Shown here one piece after another: positions 1 to 10,626 of a stretch of DNA of 64,000 nucleotides. A program made the translations under genes and the position numbers. The notes under the pieces are model-generated. The model did not search any database, was not told the origin of the DNA, and saw only the letters and a program-made list of their open reading frames with translations. The number at the start of each line of letters is the position of its first letter. The stretch's first letter is position 1. The stretch is from Monoplex corrugatus (taxonomy: Eukaryota > Mollusca > Gastropoda > Littorinimorpha > Ranellidae): assembly GCA_030674185.1 (NCBI GenBank), contig CM060307.1, positions 34,216,298 through 34,280,297 of the forward strand, read 5' to 3'.

Positions 1-190
1 ATCTCTTGTGTGATAAATTGGACGGAGTGGTCAACGCCAGGGGCATCACCTTCGGTTATGTGCGCAAATGCATTGATATATGTACTTAATTTTCTTTTCC
101 TTTTTTCCATGTTAAAAGTATTGTGTATGTTTGAAACGGTTATAGCCCTGATATGGCTTTGCGCACTCTGCTGAGCTTAAAACAAAAAGA
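1..190 (+). repeat. Family 1 SINE-like repeat, 3' part, cut by window edge
   Basis: The sequence matches the 3' third of the ~520-bp repeat seen whole at 1931-2425, 24656-25182, 49545-50093 and 51096-51646. Shared landmarks are AAATTGGACGGAGTGGTCAA, GCCAGGGGCATC, a GTACTTAATT block, AGCCCTGATATGGCT and a terminal GAGCTTAAAACA. The 5' part would lie left of the window. It sits in an intron of the host gene. Confidence 0.75.
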
Positions 191-837
191 ACAATAACAA
201 TTTCTCTTTCCAATAATTATTACATCTACGTAATTTTTTTGTCATCCCTTCCGTGTTTATTGGGTTGCTGGTGGTGTCCTCTCTCCCACGCTAGAGAGTC
301 CGATTATCTGGTATGGCATGATTTTTTTCGAGTATTCAGCATTCATTCTGTGCCTGCAGGTCAGTTCACCTTTCTCAGATAACCACCTGTGAAACAAGTT
401 TGAATACCACACTCCATCGTTCTAGATATTTTAAAGTCTAGATAGTTTGACAAAACACCAGTGATTATTACACCAGCTGTCCATTTGTACAGTCTAGGTT
501 TCTGCATACTTTAAATATAACTTTTCGAATCTGCTAATTCAAAATCGGAAATAAATGAAGCATGGCACCATCAGCATACATGTACTCTTACTTTTGCAGA
601 TTTTTAGTTAGGGGAACGTCGAAATGTTTCCATTTTTTCATTAATGTGTGTATATGTGCTTGTGTGTATGTACATTAACATTTTTAGCAAATGAACGTTT
701 TTTCCAGTTCGTTGTATCTTGTTGGTTGTGCCATGCTGTAGTTTGAATATTGATGGTGGATCTAGTCTGTTGTATTGCGTGAACACTCAAACGTGGAATA
801 CGTATTTGGTCTGTCTAATGTAAACATCGTTTTGCAG
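191..837. other. Intron sequence, no feature recognised
   Basis: AT-rich intronic sequence upstream of the first visible exon. I found no other exon with good splice sites, no RNA gene and no recognisable transposon here. Confidence 0.5.
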
Positions 838-875
838 GAAGACGACGACGAAGAGGAGGAAGAGATGGACACTGG
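838..875 (+). CDS. Internal exon: acidic tract of a nuclear, nucleoplasmin-like protein
   Basis: The exon is bounded by an acceptor (TTTTGCAG) and a donor (GG|GTAAGG). In the frame chosen it reads EDDDEEEEEMDT plus two bases of a Gly codon, so it leaves phase 2. That phase is completed exactly by the first base of the exon at 1862. Such acidic runs bind histones in nucleoplasmin/nucleophosmin proteins and are also found in nucleolin and other chromatin proteins. The acidic frame is preferred because it joins all downstream exons without a stop. The other frames (Arg/Gly-rich or Lys/Arg-rich) are also open over these 38 bases, so the exon alone does not fix the frame. Earlier exons, including any pentamer core domain, lie left of the window. 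The exon is fairly secure; the family assignment is inference. Confidence 0.6.
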
Positions 876-1265
876 GTAAGGATAAGATTGTGTATACAAT
901 TATCTACCATTTGAATCGTATATAATGCGCTTGTGCCTAATCGTATTCACGTGTATTTGGCAAGTTTAAAGCGGCACATGGCGTTAACATACTTAAATGA
1001 GATTGCTGAACAAAAGCTGCTAAACCTTTTGTTCACTGTTAGACTAATAGTATACTTATGTTGGAAACGATGGATCCGATTTTAGTAAATTATTTGAAAT
1101 GTTTCATTGGTTTCGTGATTTTTATGTTACCTTTTCTGTAGTACATCTCTGCTTTACTTGTAGCTTATCTTTGGCATTATGTTCTGTCATTACTTTTTTG
1201 CAACTATAGGTTTATCGGAATGGTAGGTTGTCATATCGCATTAATATCACTTAACAAGCAAGACC

Positions 1266-1414
1266 TTAACCCTTTGACTCCCGCACACTATCCACCAGCT
1301 TCCTGCTTGAAGATGGTGGAAACATGAGGGAGTCAAAGGGTTCAGTTTTTGCTTTGTTAGCATGGTTGAAAATGCATGATGCTGGTGGACATGGAGGGGG
1401 AGTCAAAGGGTTAA
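1266..1414. mobile_element. TTAA nested-palindrome MITE, copy 1 (149 bp)
   Basis: Starts TTAACCCTTTGACTCCCGCA and ends GGGAGTCAAAGGGTTAA, so its ends are inverted repeats with terminal TTAA. It has inner sequence related to the same arms (CCACCAGCTTCCTGC, and GATGCTGGTGGAC). Six more copies lie in this window. TTAA ends suggest piggyBac-type mobilisation, but no transposase is present. It is intronic. Confidence 0.7.
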
Positions 1415-1434
1415 GTGCCCGTATTTTATGTTAA

Positions 1435-1570
1435 GATTTGTATTTGTAAAGCCTATATTATGGAAATATTTTAAGTTCAGACTCTTATTTCAAAACCCTA
1501 TATTATGGAAAGGGTGCCCATATTTCATGTTAAGATTTGTTTCAAAACCCTATATGATGGAAAGGCGTGG
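1435..1570 (+). repeat. Local imperfect tandem duplication
   Basis: The segment with TTTTATGTTAAGATTTG and CCTATATTATGGAAA recurs as ATTTCATGTTAAGATTTG and CCCTATATGATGGAAAGG about 70 bp later. It is a small intronic duplication with no coding potential. Confidence 0.5.
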
Positions 1571-1861
1571 CAAATGTTAAAATGAGTAGCATTTCTTAAT
1601 AACTTGATATAGCGATTTTGACATCTTTATGAGACTTGGGATTGTCGAATTGAAATTTTGTGGGAATTGTTCTTTTTGTCAGGTTTAAATCCGTCTTGCC
1701 TCGAGCTTTTAGTTGTACCGGAAAGTGATTTTATAATTTTTGATGTGCAAGAAGATGCTTAAGTGAAGTAGCCTTTGACTTAATGTCAGGCCTAACCCCC
1801 TATTTGCCGTTGGTCTCCATTTTTTGCACGATTGTGAATGTTGGTTTTTCGTATGTTGCAG

Positions 1862-1880
1862 AGCCAAGAAGAAAGGGAGG
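1862..1880 (+). CDS. 19-nt microexon encoding AKKKGR
   Basis: The exon lies between ATGTTGCAG and a strong donor, AGG|GTAAGT. Its first base completes a Gly codon from the exon ending at 875. The remaining 18 bases read Ala-Lys-Lys-Lys-Gly-Arg and end in phase 0. A short basic cluster straight after an acidic tract is the layout of a nucleoplasmin-type tail, where it acts as part of the nuclear localisation signal. At 19 nt this is a microexon and easily missed by gene predictors. A family 1 repeat begins only 50 bp past the donor. The call depends on splice signals, phase match and continuity; there is no expression evidence. Confidence 0.6.
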
Positions 1881-1930
1881 GTAAGTAGTAAACATGCTTT
1901 CAGTGTGGGATTTATCAGCTGTGTGAGTAT

Positions 1931-2425
1931 CCCCGTGGGGATGCGGGGGGTTCTTTTCAGTATAAATAGTATCCCCACCTTATGGAAATTTTGTGCTAGA
2001 AATTTCCTCCTATACAAGTTCTCTACTTCCTTTGCTTTGTCGTTTGTCATTTTCTGCCTTGCTGGTCCATTCACTTGTATGTGTTCGATAAAGTCTTGCG
2101 TACTTTTCTTTTGGGATTGATAATTGGGTACATGTGTTAAATGTGACTCTAGAGAAGTGTGATATGCGGAAGCATTTTCAGGTAATTTAGATCCGTTTTT
2201 ATGTTTTAGTGTCATTATATACGTTTAAATTTGAATTCAGGTATGCGTTTTAAATCCCCTGTTCGATAAATTGGAGTGGTCAGCGCCAGGGGCATCTCCT
2301 TAGATTATGTGCTCGAATGCATTGATGTGTGTACTTAATTCTATAAATGTTGAAATGTTGTGTATGTTCTGAAACAGTTATAGTCATATGGCTCTACACA
2401 GTCGGCCGGACTTTAAAAAATAATA
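1931..2425 (+). repeat. Family 1 SINE-like repeat, near full length
   Basis: Begins CCCCGTGGGGATGCGGGG, then TATCCCCACCTTATGGAAAT, GTGCTAGAAATTTCC, GTTCGATAAAGTCTTGCGTA, and ends with the family 3' block (TAGTCATATGGCTC...CTTTAAAAAA). Four near-complete copies in the window share this order. The open frames over it on both strands (98 and 168 codons) are not conserved between copies and are not genes. A second short piece of the 3' block is seen at about 2450-2485. Confidence 0.75.
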
Positions 2426-2535
2426 GTATAAGCTGTGAATATGGAAGTATGGCTCTAGCAGTCGGCTGGGATATAAGCAATATGAAGATATGGAAATGGG
2501 AATAGACTGAAGAATGACTTGTCACCGTTATGTTA

Positions 2536-2540
<5 letters not shown>

Positions 2541-2582
<42 letters not shown>

Positions 2583-2640
2583 CTACACATGTATATATAT
2601 ATATACTATATATATAATATATATATATTATTATATTACA

Positions 2641-2680
<40 letters not shown>
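2541..2680. repeat. (TA)n microsatellite with a short (CA)n
   Basis: Long alternating TA runs broken by short variants, with a (CA)8 stretch near 2640. AT-only tracts of this kind can extrude cruciforms and are often misassembled. Confidence 0.9.
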
Positions 2681-2682
<2 letters not shown>

Positions 2683-2986
2683 AAACAAGCATTTTGATTA
2701 TAAGTAAAATCTTTGATATATGTAATGCAGTTTTGAAAACTAGGTGGTAAAGTGCAGTATATACGACTGTACTTGATACAGTCCATGCTTTGTCCTTGGC
2801 ATAATACGAAACTGGAGCGATAAAATCTGTAGATTTAATCCTACCTACACACAGAACGATATCTGGTTCACCTGGTAAACTGACCTGTCTGCCCGATGTA
2901 AACAAACCCCATGACCCAGCTTTAAAGACATACCGGGTCAGAAAGCAATACAACAGACGGCCAAGGTATTATTTGACATCGCATGA

Positions 2987-3046
2987 TTAACCCTTTTACT
3001 CTTCGGCTTCCTGCTGCTGCTCAGGGTGATGAGTTAAAAGGGTTAA
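2987..3046. mobile_element. TTAA palindrome element, short copy 2 (60 bp)
   Basis: TTAACCCTTTTACTCTTCGG at one end and GATGAGTTAAAAGGGTTAA at the other. This is a minimal hairpin version of the MITE at 1266-1414, lacking most of the inner sequence. Confidence 0.5.
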
Positions 3047-3063
3047 GAGCTCAACAGACAGAG

Positions 3064-3353
3064 TGGACGCGATAATCAGAATACTTGGGTCTTACAACTG
3101 GGAGGGTCTGAGTTCAAGCCCGCTTGGGTACCGCCAGGTGGGTAAAGGGTGGTTTTCCCGTCTCCCGGGTCAGTGTAGGTGGAGATCTGTTAGCGCCTGA
3201 ACCCCCTTCGTGCGTTTTCGCACGCAGAATGTCAGATGATACTTTATAGATCATAAGCCATGTAAGTGTACGGTGGCATATGGAAACGCGAAAAGCCCAG
3301 CATGCACATACTCGAAAGTAGAGTGCAACTGCTTTAATGGCGGAGTAAGACCA
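3064..3353 (+). mobile_element. tRNA-derived SINE (family 2), + orientation
   Basis: The first ~60 bp resemble a tRNA, with a box B-like CTGAGTTCAAGCCCGC. The body has CACCGCCAGG-like GTACCGCCAGGTGGGTAAAG, TCTCCCGGGTCAGTG, GAACCCCCTTCGTGCG and GAATGTCAGATGATACTTTA. The same landmarks in the same order occur on the minus strand at 30895-31235. That conserved head-to-tail order identifies a pol III SINE family. It ends at the edge of the CA-rich tract, which may have grown from its 3' tail. Confidence 0.7.
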
Positions 3354-3356
3354 AAA

Positions 3357-4612
3357 GACACACACACACACTCACACACTCACACACCCCACACACCACA
3401 CACCCACACACCACCCCCCACACACACACTCACACACCCCACACACACCCACACACCACACCACACACCACACACACCACCCCACACACCCCACACCCCA
3501 CACACCCCACACATTCACACTACATACTACACACTACACACACACACCCACCCACACACCCCAACCCCACACACACACACTCACACACCCCACACACACA
3601 CACCCCACACCCCCACACACTCACCCCACACCCCACCCCACACCCACACACCACTCACACTCACCCACACACACACACACACACACCCACACACCCCCCA
3701 CCCCCCACACCCCCCCACACACCCCCCACACCCCCCCCCCACACACCCCCACACACACCCCCACACACACCCCACACCCCCCACACACACCCCACACACA
3801 CCCCTACACACACCCACACACACCCTACACACCCCCTACACACACCCCCTACACACCCCCTAAAACACCCCCCAACACCACACCCCCTACACACACCCCC
3901 TACACACACCCTACACACCTACACTACACACACCCCCTACACACACCCCCTACACCACACCACCACTACACACACACCCCTACACACACACCCCCACACA
4001 CACCCACACCCCTACACACACCCACCTACACACCACCCCACACACACACACCCCACACACACACACCCCACACACACCACACCCTACACACACCACACAC
4101 CCTACACACACACCCCACACACACACCACACCACACCCACACACACACCCACACACACCACCCACACACACACACCTACACACACACCCTAACACACACA
4201 CACCCTACACACACACCCTACACACACACACACCCACACACACACCCTACACACACACACCCTACACACACACACCCTACACACACACACCCTACACACA
4301 CACACCCTACACACACACACACTCACACACACACACACTCACCACACACACCTACACACACCCTACACACACACACACTCACACACACACCCTACACACA
4401 CACACACACTCACACACACACCCCTACACACACACACACCACAACACACCACCACACACACACACACCCACACCACACACCACACACACACACACCACAC
4501 CACACACACACACCACACACCCCACACACACACCACACACCACCACACCACACACCACACACCACACACACACCACAACACACACACACACACACCACAA
4601 CACACACACACA

Positions 4613-4651
<39 letters not shown>

Positions 4652-4762
4652 AACACACACCCACACACACACACACACCACCCACCCACACACACACACA
4701 CCACACACACACCACCACACCCACACCACCACACACCACACACCACCACACAACCAACCACA

Positions 4763-4829
<67 letters not shown>

Positions 4830-4933
4830 ACACACCACACACACACACACCACACACCACACAACACACACACACACACACACACACCACACACCACACA
4901 CACACACACCACACACACACACACCAACACACC

Positions 4934-4974
<41 letters not shown>

Positions 4975-4985
4975 CACCCCCACCA
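3357..4985. repeat. 1.6-kb C/A-only microsatellite tract
   Basis: The + strand is almost entirely C and A, with scattered T and essentially no G, for about 1.6 kb. Units drift from CACACCCC and CACACCCCCTA types to pure (CA)n. The minus strand is therefore G/T-rich with many G runs. The Cys/Val/Gly-rich or His/Thr/Pro-rich frames across it are artefacts. Confidence 0.95.
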
Positions 4986-5420
4986 CACTAACACAACAAC
5001 AAACAAAAACAAACATGCAAGGAAAAGACCATTATATTCAAGTGCTCGCATAACCGGGGAGTTGGGGGTTGGGCGGGTGAGGAACACAGTTCGATTATAT
5101 TGTAGACAGTAGTAAAACACGTTAGAAATGCAGTGTGGCTGTGCTTGCCAACCATAGACCTTCCAATCTTTTTAAAGATCGAATGTCCAGATAGATGGCG
5201 TTCAATTTTTTGCTTAAAGAAAGTTTTGCTTTTAATGTTTTGTTGGCTTTTACTTTGAATCTGAAATTTTAAGGAAAGATATGACAGAAAAATTTTGGCA
5301 AAATATGAACATTCAGACGGACGTTTTCTGTAATGGGAAAAAAGCCTTTGATGCAAGAGCTGAACGTATTGTCTTTGATATAACAGCTGACATGTCCCAA
5401 ATATTAAAAAAGCGTAGACC
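4986..5420. other. Intron, no feature recognised
   Basis: Unique-looking AT-rich intronic sequence between the CA tract and a family 1 fragment. Open frames here have no family resemblance and no splice context. Confidence 0.4.
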
Positions 5421-5549
5421 TGCAAATGCATTGATGTGTGTCCTTAATTTCCTTTTCCTTTTTTTTTGTCCTGTTGAAATGATTGTTTTGGAACGGTTTT
5501 GGTCCTGATATGGCTCGACGCATCGGCTGGGCTTTAAACAGAAATAACA
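5421..5549 (+). repeat. Family 1 repeat, 3' fragment
   Basis: Contains GCAAATGCATTGATGTGTGT, CCTTTTCC, TGGAACGGTTTTGGTCCTGA and CGGCTGGGCTTTAAACAG, the terminal block of the family. Confidence 0.7.
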
Positions 5550-6333
5550 GACCTGCAAATGAAGTGGTGTTGCGATTTCGAAACGGAACTAAAAGCTTTT
5601 TGGTAATTAAATCGTGTGCGAGATATTAGCAGATTATTATGCTTACAAAAAACAACAGCAACAACAAAAAAACAAAAAAACATGACGGTTTAGAAAATCT
5701 AAATGAGGCAACTGTGTGACGAAATGCGAGTGGATGTACGTTTTTGTGTGTGTGAAATTTCAGGTCGGTTGTCTTAAAAGCAAACACGTTATGTTAAAAC
5801 AAATTTGAGCCATACGGCTTCTCAGATGCATGAAATTTATGGTTCCAATAATCGGCTGGGCTATAAGCAATGTGAACACTGAGCACTGATGCATTCAGCT
5901 TAACTAGGCGTCATTTGACACTGAATAGACAGTATTGAACTGTTGCATTAAACCCTGTCAACTCTAGAAGATGCGGTTGATGCAGGATTAACATTTCTTA
6001 CATAAAAAGTGCACTGCATATAGCGAGTTCAGGTTTGAGACTTCTTTCAGAGTTGCTCTGTTTAAGCGCAGACAACCTTCTTTGTCTTTCCGACCTAGCT
6101 AACACTTACATAAATGTTATCAAGTACAGCCTGTCACGCTGTCTCTGAACAAACTGGACGGCTGTAGCGTCTCGATCGTAGCGTTAGGAAAATGTGTGTG
6201 TGTGGCTTTTCATGCCTTTTCAATGGTAACAGTTGATATATTTTGCTTTCATGCATGAATACGGTTTGGAAATGAAGTAAATGAAGTAATCGTTCAAGGC
6301 TGGCTCATCGAGCTGTCGTCTGTTTTAAGAAGA
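5550..6333. other. Intron, no feature recognised
   Basis: No supported exon or RNA gene. A decayed trace of the family 1 end (CGGCTGGGCTATAAGCAATG) is visible near 5855-5875. Confidence 0.4.
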
Positions 6334-6539
6334 GCCAGAAAAAGAAAACACGAAAGATTACGAACGCGTATTTAATACAAGACAGGCGCAAATTTTCGGC
6401 CAACTGGCCTTTGTCAAGCGTAATTTTTGTATCTGGTGTTTGTAATCTTACGCTTGACAAAGGCCAGTTGGCCGAAAATTTCCGCTTGTCTTGTAATTAA
6501 ATATGCGTTCGTATTCTTCTTTCGTGTTTTTTTTCCTGG
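6334..6539. mobile_element. 206-bp palindromic hairpin element with hammerhead-like arms
   Basis: Two arms of about 90 bp (6334-6422 and 6449-6539) are near-perfect inverted copies around a ~26-bp loop. Each arm carries CTTGACAAAGGCCAGTTGGC followed by CGAAAATTT, once per strand. Related elements lie at 13966-14080 and 59871-60175. The flank after the right arm (TTTGAACGTGGGCAGTCAC) is also found after the copy at 13966, so the mobile unit is longer than the hairpin. This may be an end structure of a Penelope-like or foldback element, but no protein is present. Confidence 0.65.
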
Positions 6540-8168
6540 GTGCTGTTTGTTTGAACGTGGGCAGTCACACTTGTTTTGGATTTAGTCCGTTTTAAGAGAT
6601 AGAAAATGTATCGCTAATGGGAGAGATGGCATTCAGCGTAGACCTGTGTTGATTTTGAACGGACAATTACAAAAGTGAATTGACCTGACACCGGTGCAGA
6701 AATAATTGGACAGGTGAAATAACAATGACAAATTGGCTTTAACTAAAAATTGGAGCCCACTCTTTGACTGCAATTGAATCAATTTGAGTGTATAGTGGAA
6801 ACAGGAGTGATGGGAGGATGTCAGGCAGCAGTTAAGTTGTGTATGTGTTTTTGGGGGGGGGGGGAGCTCGATGTCTTAACAACTGTTTTCTGCCAGTCTG
6901 CTCTCGAGTTAAAAAATAACGAAGAAATCGCCTCCATCTATAAATTTACCAAACGCACAGCGATGTGGACTATTTTCACACTTCCTGTGCTATGGTTGAA
7001 CCCGCATGCATGCACATAGCAGAAGCGCACGTGCTCAAAGGCAAACGGAGGACACGTGACAATCGAGCATCGAGAGGTGTATCGGTGAAGTAGGAGGCAC
7101 ACAAATTGCACACAAACTGCGGGAGGTAAAGAGACCCCCGAGCCGTTATCTTGCAGTTCCACCAGTTGCGGGCGGATGTGGTTACATGATGGTGCAACAT
7201 TATTTTCTCGAAGTGTAAAAATAACTGCCCATTTAACACATGGCCATACTTCCAGTCTGTCCATTCTAGTTATTTTCACATTTTATGTCCGTTTTCAATT
7301 GTATCCTCAGTACTGAATCAAGGCGCTTCATAGTATCATCCAATGTGCTTTGGCTCCCCACGTCGTCGTCGCTGTCTTCCTCGCACGAATCGTATCTGGT
7401 GACATTTTTTCCGTTTGTATCTTAGGAGTAAGGGGGCTCGAGGCACTAGAGGATGTCTATGCTTTCCGCTTTTGCGCTGACGAACTGAAATAATTAGCGA
7501 TAGACATGACTGACCACCGCACGCATATACCAAGAATTATAATCCCACACACTTCATACAGTCGCACATAATACGGTTTCGTCAGAAGTATAGATATTAA
7601 TCAAATTGTCACGTTCTGCATTGTGAATAAGCATAACAGAGCTAGCATAAAAAAACGAAAGTAGCACGAATAACAATCACTGCGGCATTGCTCTATACAC
7701 AGTTATCTCTTTGCTCTGTTCTTCGTTTTCCTACACCATAATATGGCTCTCACAGGTAAATATATAGGCACGAATGTCACAAAATTTATATCCGTGGAGT
7801 CGGAACAATATAAGGAACAAAATATAACAAAATTCATGTTGATTAAACCACAACTGTTGATTAGCACTAATTAACAGAGCACATAACGTGTTCGTGCCAC
7901 TGCATGTGAGTAGATCTCAAGAACTTGATTCCACATCGAGGTTGTTTTTGAATATCCCCCCCCCCCCCATTATATAATTAGCATTGCAGAACATATTTTG
8001 CCACATATTTTGCCACATATTTCAAGAGTGGCGGTATTACATGTATCGACGTCAGCATGATAGTCACGCGTTCACTGTTAAATTTCATTAGTGAGAAATG
8101 TCCATAGGTGTGAAGTGGGTCACAAGTTACTAATGTGCGTAGACACACGAACCCTTTACATAGTTTTA
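6540..8168. other. Intron, no gene recognised
   Basis: Holds homopolymer runs, G10+ near 6847-6860 and C10 near 7957-7968. The open frames here have no splice context or recognisable domain. Confidence 0.4.
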
Positions 8169-8251
8169 TCACCTCGTTGATTAGTTTCATATACTTTTTT
8201 CATCACCTCGTTTAGTTTTATATACTTTTTTATATCACCTCGTTGATTAGA
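8169..8251 (+). repeat. Three imperfect tandem copies of a ~32-bp unit
   Basis: TCACCTCGTTGATTAG followed by TTTATATACTTTTTT-type sequence is repeated three times with small indels. Confidence 0.7.
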
Positions 8252-9070
8252 ATTGTACCTCAGGTCGACCGTTTCCTACTCAGAATTTCGCGAGGAAAAA
8301 ACAAAACGAAGGAAAAAAAAAAAAAAGGTGGGGGGGGGGGGTTGGAAGGCGGTGGGGGAAGGAGAGAATAAGATTCGATTACTGGTCATAAGATTAGAAT
8401 ACCCGTCTTACTGTGAAATCGTGCATGGAACGTGTTGGTGTCTGGCGTTTCTATTGGGAAAATGCCCCTTTCGTGAATCGAAATTTGTTTTACAGCCACC
8501 AGACACACCCGAATCATTGACGAACCATTGGCCATTTTCATGAATGTAACAATCCATGCTCAAGTTCATTTTAGAATTGTTTGGTTATATTTTTCAAAAA
8601 GTTTTCTTTTTACTGACAAAAAATGATTATATAGAACAGCAAGAACGCCAAATCCTAGACCCCTCAAGATTGTTTTCGCCTTGTTATATGGACCCATATT
8701 CTCATAACGTTTTAAACCTGTTTGAAAACCCCTTTAGAGGGAGAGGACGGCGATTAAATAGTCGTTAGGGTTGAAAGCTTGCTCCCAGATGCTGCCCCCA
8801 ACAGTGCCTTGATATACTACACCGCCCATACCCCGGTCCCGCTGATAAGCGCTTTGTAAGCTGACCCAAGTGGAGCAGCACTGTTCCACAACGGCAGGTC
8901 TTCAAAGACCTCGTCCTGGACGTCCAAGGAGGCCAGCAGAATAAAGGAGCAAGGGAAGTGTTGTTGGTAAACAATGCAGGGCGATCAGGTTAGCAGATTT
9001 CCGACATAAAATGCTCGTTTGTCATATTTGGGAGCCATGGTTCACTTTGTCTCCTGTCTCGTCATTGCAG
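8252..9070. other. Intron, no gene recognised
   Basis: A purine-rich run (A and G homopolymers) lies at 8300-8345. No supported exon was found. Confidence 0.4.
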
Positions 9071-9130
9071 GCGGTGTACAGACAGCGGAAGAAGCGCACG
9101 GACAGGGACTATTCAGCCAACACCTTTGTG
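9071..9130 (+). other. Possible cryptic or alternative 60-nt exon
   Basis: A strong acceptor (pyrimidine-rich stretch then CATTGCAG) is followed by an open, basic phase-0 reading: AVYRQRKKRTDRDYSANTFV. Phase 0 would fit between the exon ending at 1880 and the one starting at 19141. The only phase-matching donor (GTG|GTCAGC) is weak, so this is listed as a possibility only. Confidence 0.15.
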
Positions 9131-10620
9131 GTCAGCAAGGCGTGCATAAGTAGGGTTCCGACAGCTAATCTCAGTGTCTGGGCTGCTGTCAGAGCGAAAT
9201 GTGGTTTACTGGCCTCCAGACAAGCCGAATGTTTCAGGCAGTTTCGCATTCACGAAATCATGATTTTGTGGCGTTCGGATAAGACGAGTATTTCAGGCAT
9301 TATCCCTTTGAAGGCTAGATGCCCATTTGTTATAATCTGCTGTCAAGCCGTCTTTTGAACTCCAATTTGACATTTGTACTTTTATGAAGGACACCAGTTG
9401 CTCGTTGCATTTAAAGTACAACAAACTGCAGTAATAACAAACTGTATTAATGCCTAGTTGAACAAAAAAATCACCCGACAGTGGTACTTTCCAGTTGAAA
9501 CATGTCTAAACATGGCCATGGTGATTCTTTTCCTTGCCGTTTCATTTTGCAGTGAATGAAGACGGAGTGAGAACCATGCTCCTAAATGTCTTGAGTTCTG
9601 AACCTAATTTTGCAACGATTAATTTCACGAAAATCATTTACTAACCTTTATAGAAATGCGAAAGAGATGTTTGGAGTAGAAAGTGACCGTCTACAATTTC
9701 TACAGTAATAGTTTAAAAGCTGTGCTTTATGCTTTAGATACGTTTTATCTGACTGGACAAGGGAAACTGGGCGTGCTAGTATAGCAGACATTTCTACGAT
9801 GTACGGCTTTGCACGATTGTAACCTTGAATTGAGTCGTACGTATTTGAGACTAAATGAAATTTAAGTCCTGAAATCGTGACCCGCCTTTGATAAAGGTCT
9901 GTCCTTAAAGCAGCAGTCATTTGCACACATAAGTTGTAATCACCGTGACTCCAAATATGAACTTATTCCAAAAACATTTTGCAGTTTTATATTCTGTACC
10001 GTGTTGGGATCAGTATCGGTCATAATGGCGTGTCAGACCACAGAAGCCAGGCCATTGGACGCCTTGTTCATCTGTTTGGCCCACTAGTGCCGTATTGATC
10101 GTGACCCTTGAAGCTGTTGGCTGGCGGAACGTCCCCAAACTGCAAGATTATGGACAATTGTGGCTGGGTGTTCAAACATGTAATCCTCACTCCACAGTCG
10201 GCCCGGGTGACGGTGGCAGTTTGCGGTTAACCGGCTGACACGTTTAGATAATGGTAAACAAGCTATACTTGAACTGTCACCCCCTGCCAAGGACAAGGGA
10301 GCCTCTGTTTGCTTATGACTTTGTCCGCCACAGCTGGGGGCCTCGTCACGCGGGTCGTCTGCTGCCCATCTCGAGGCGCAAGAATGTGTCATAATGGTAG
10401 CTGCTATACTCTGTATTTTTTTCATGTTACAGTAATAGTTAACGTTCATCTTTTCAATTCTGCAACGTAGCTGAAGGAAAATTACTAGTTAGAAGTTTTC
10501 GTGGCAGTGAGATAACAGACCGCTGCCCATTTTTGATGGGTTTAAAGCAGCTTTGATTTGAACCAAAAATAAAAAGTCCTGTCTGACGGCCTGTCCGCTT
10601 AACTTCTCATAACAACACAT
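9131..10620. other. Intron, no gene recognised
   Basis: Moderate-complexity sequence with no recognised repeat or exon. Confidence 0.4.
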
Positions 10621-10626
10621 AGTCCT

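Noticed and set aside
1824..2120. 98-codon + frame and overlapping 168-codon minus frame
   Set aside because: Both lie mostly over a family 1 repeat, and the frames are not kept in other copies.
4363..5120. Long Cys/Val/Gly-rich open frames (183-236 codons) on the minus strand
   Set aside because: They are translations of the CA/GT microsatellite, which lacks stop codons by composition.
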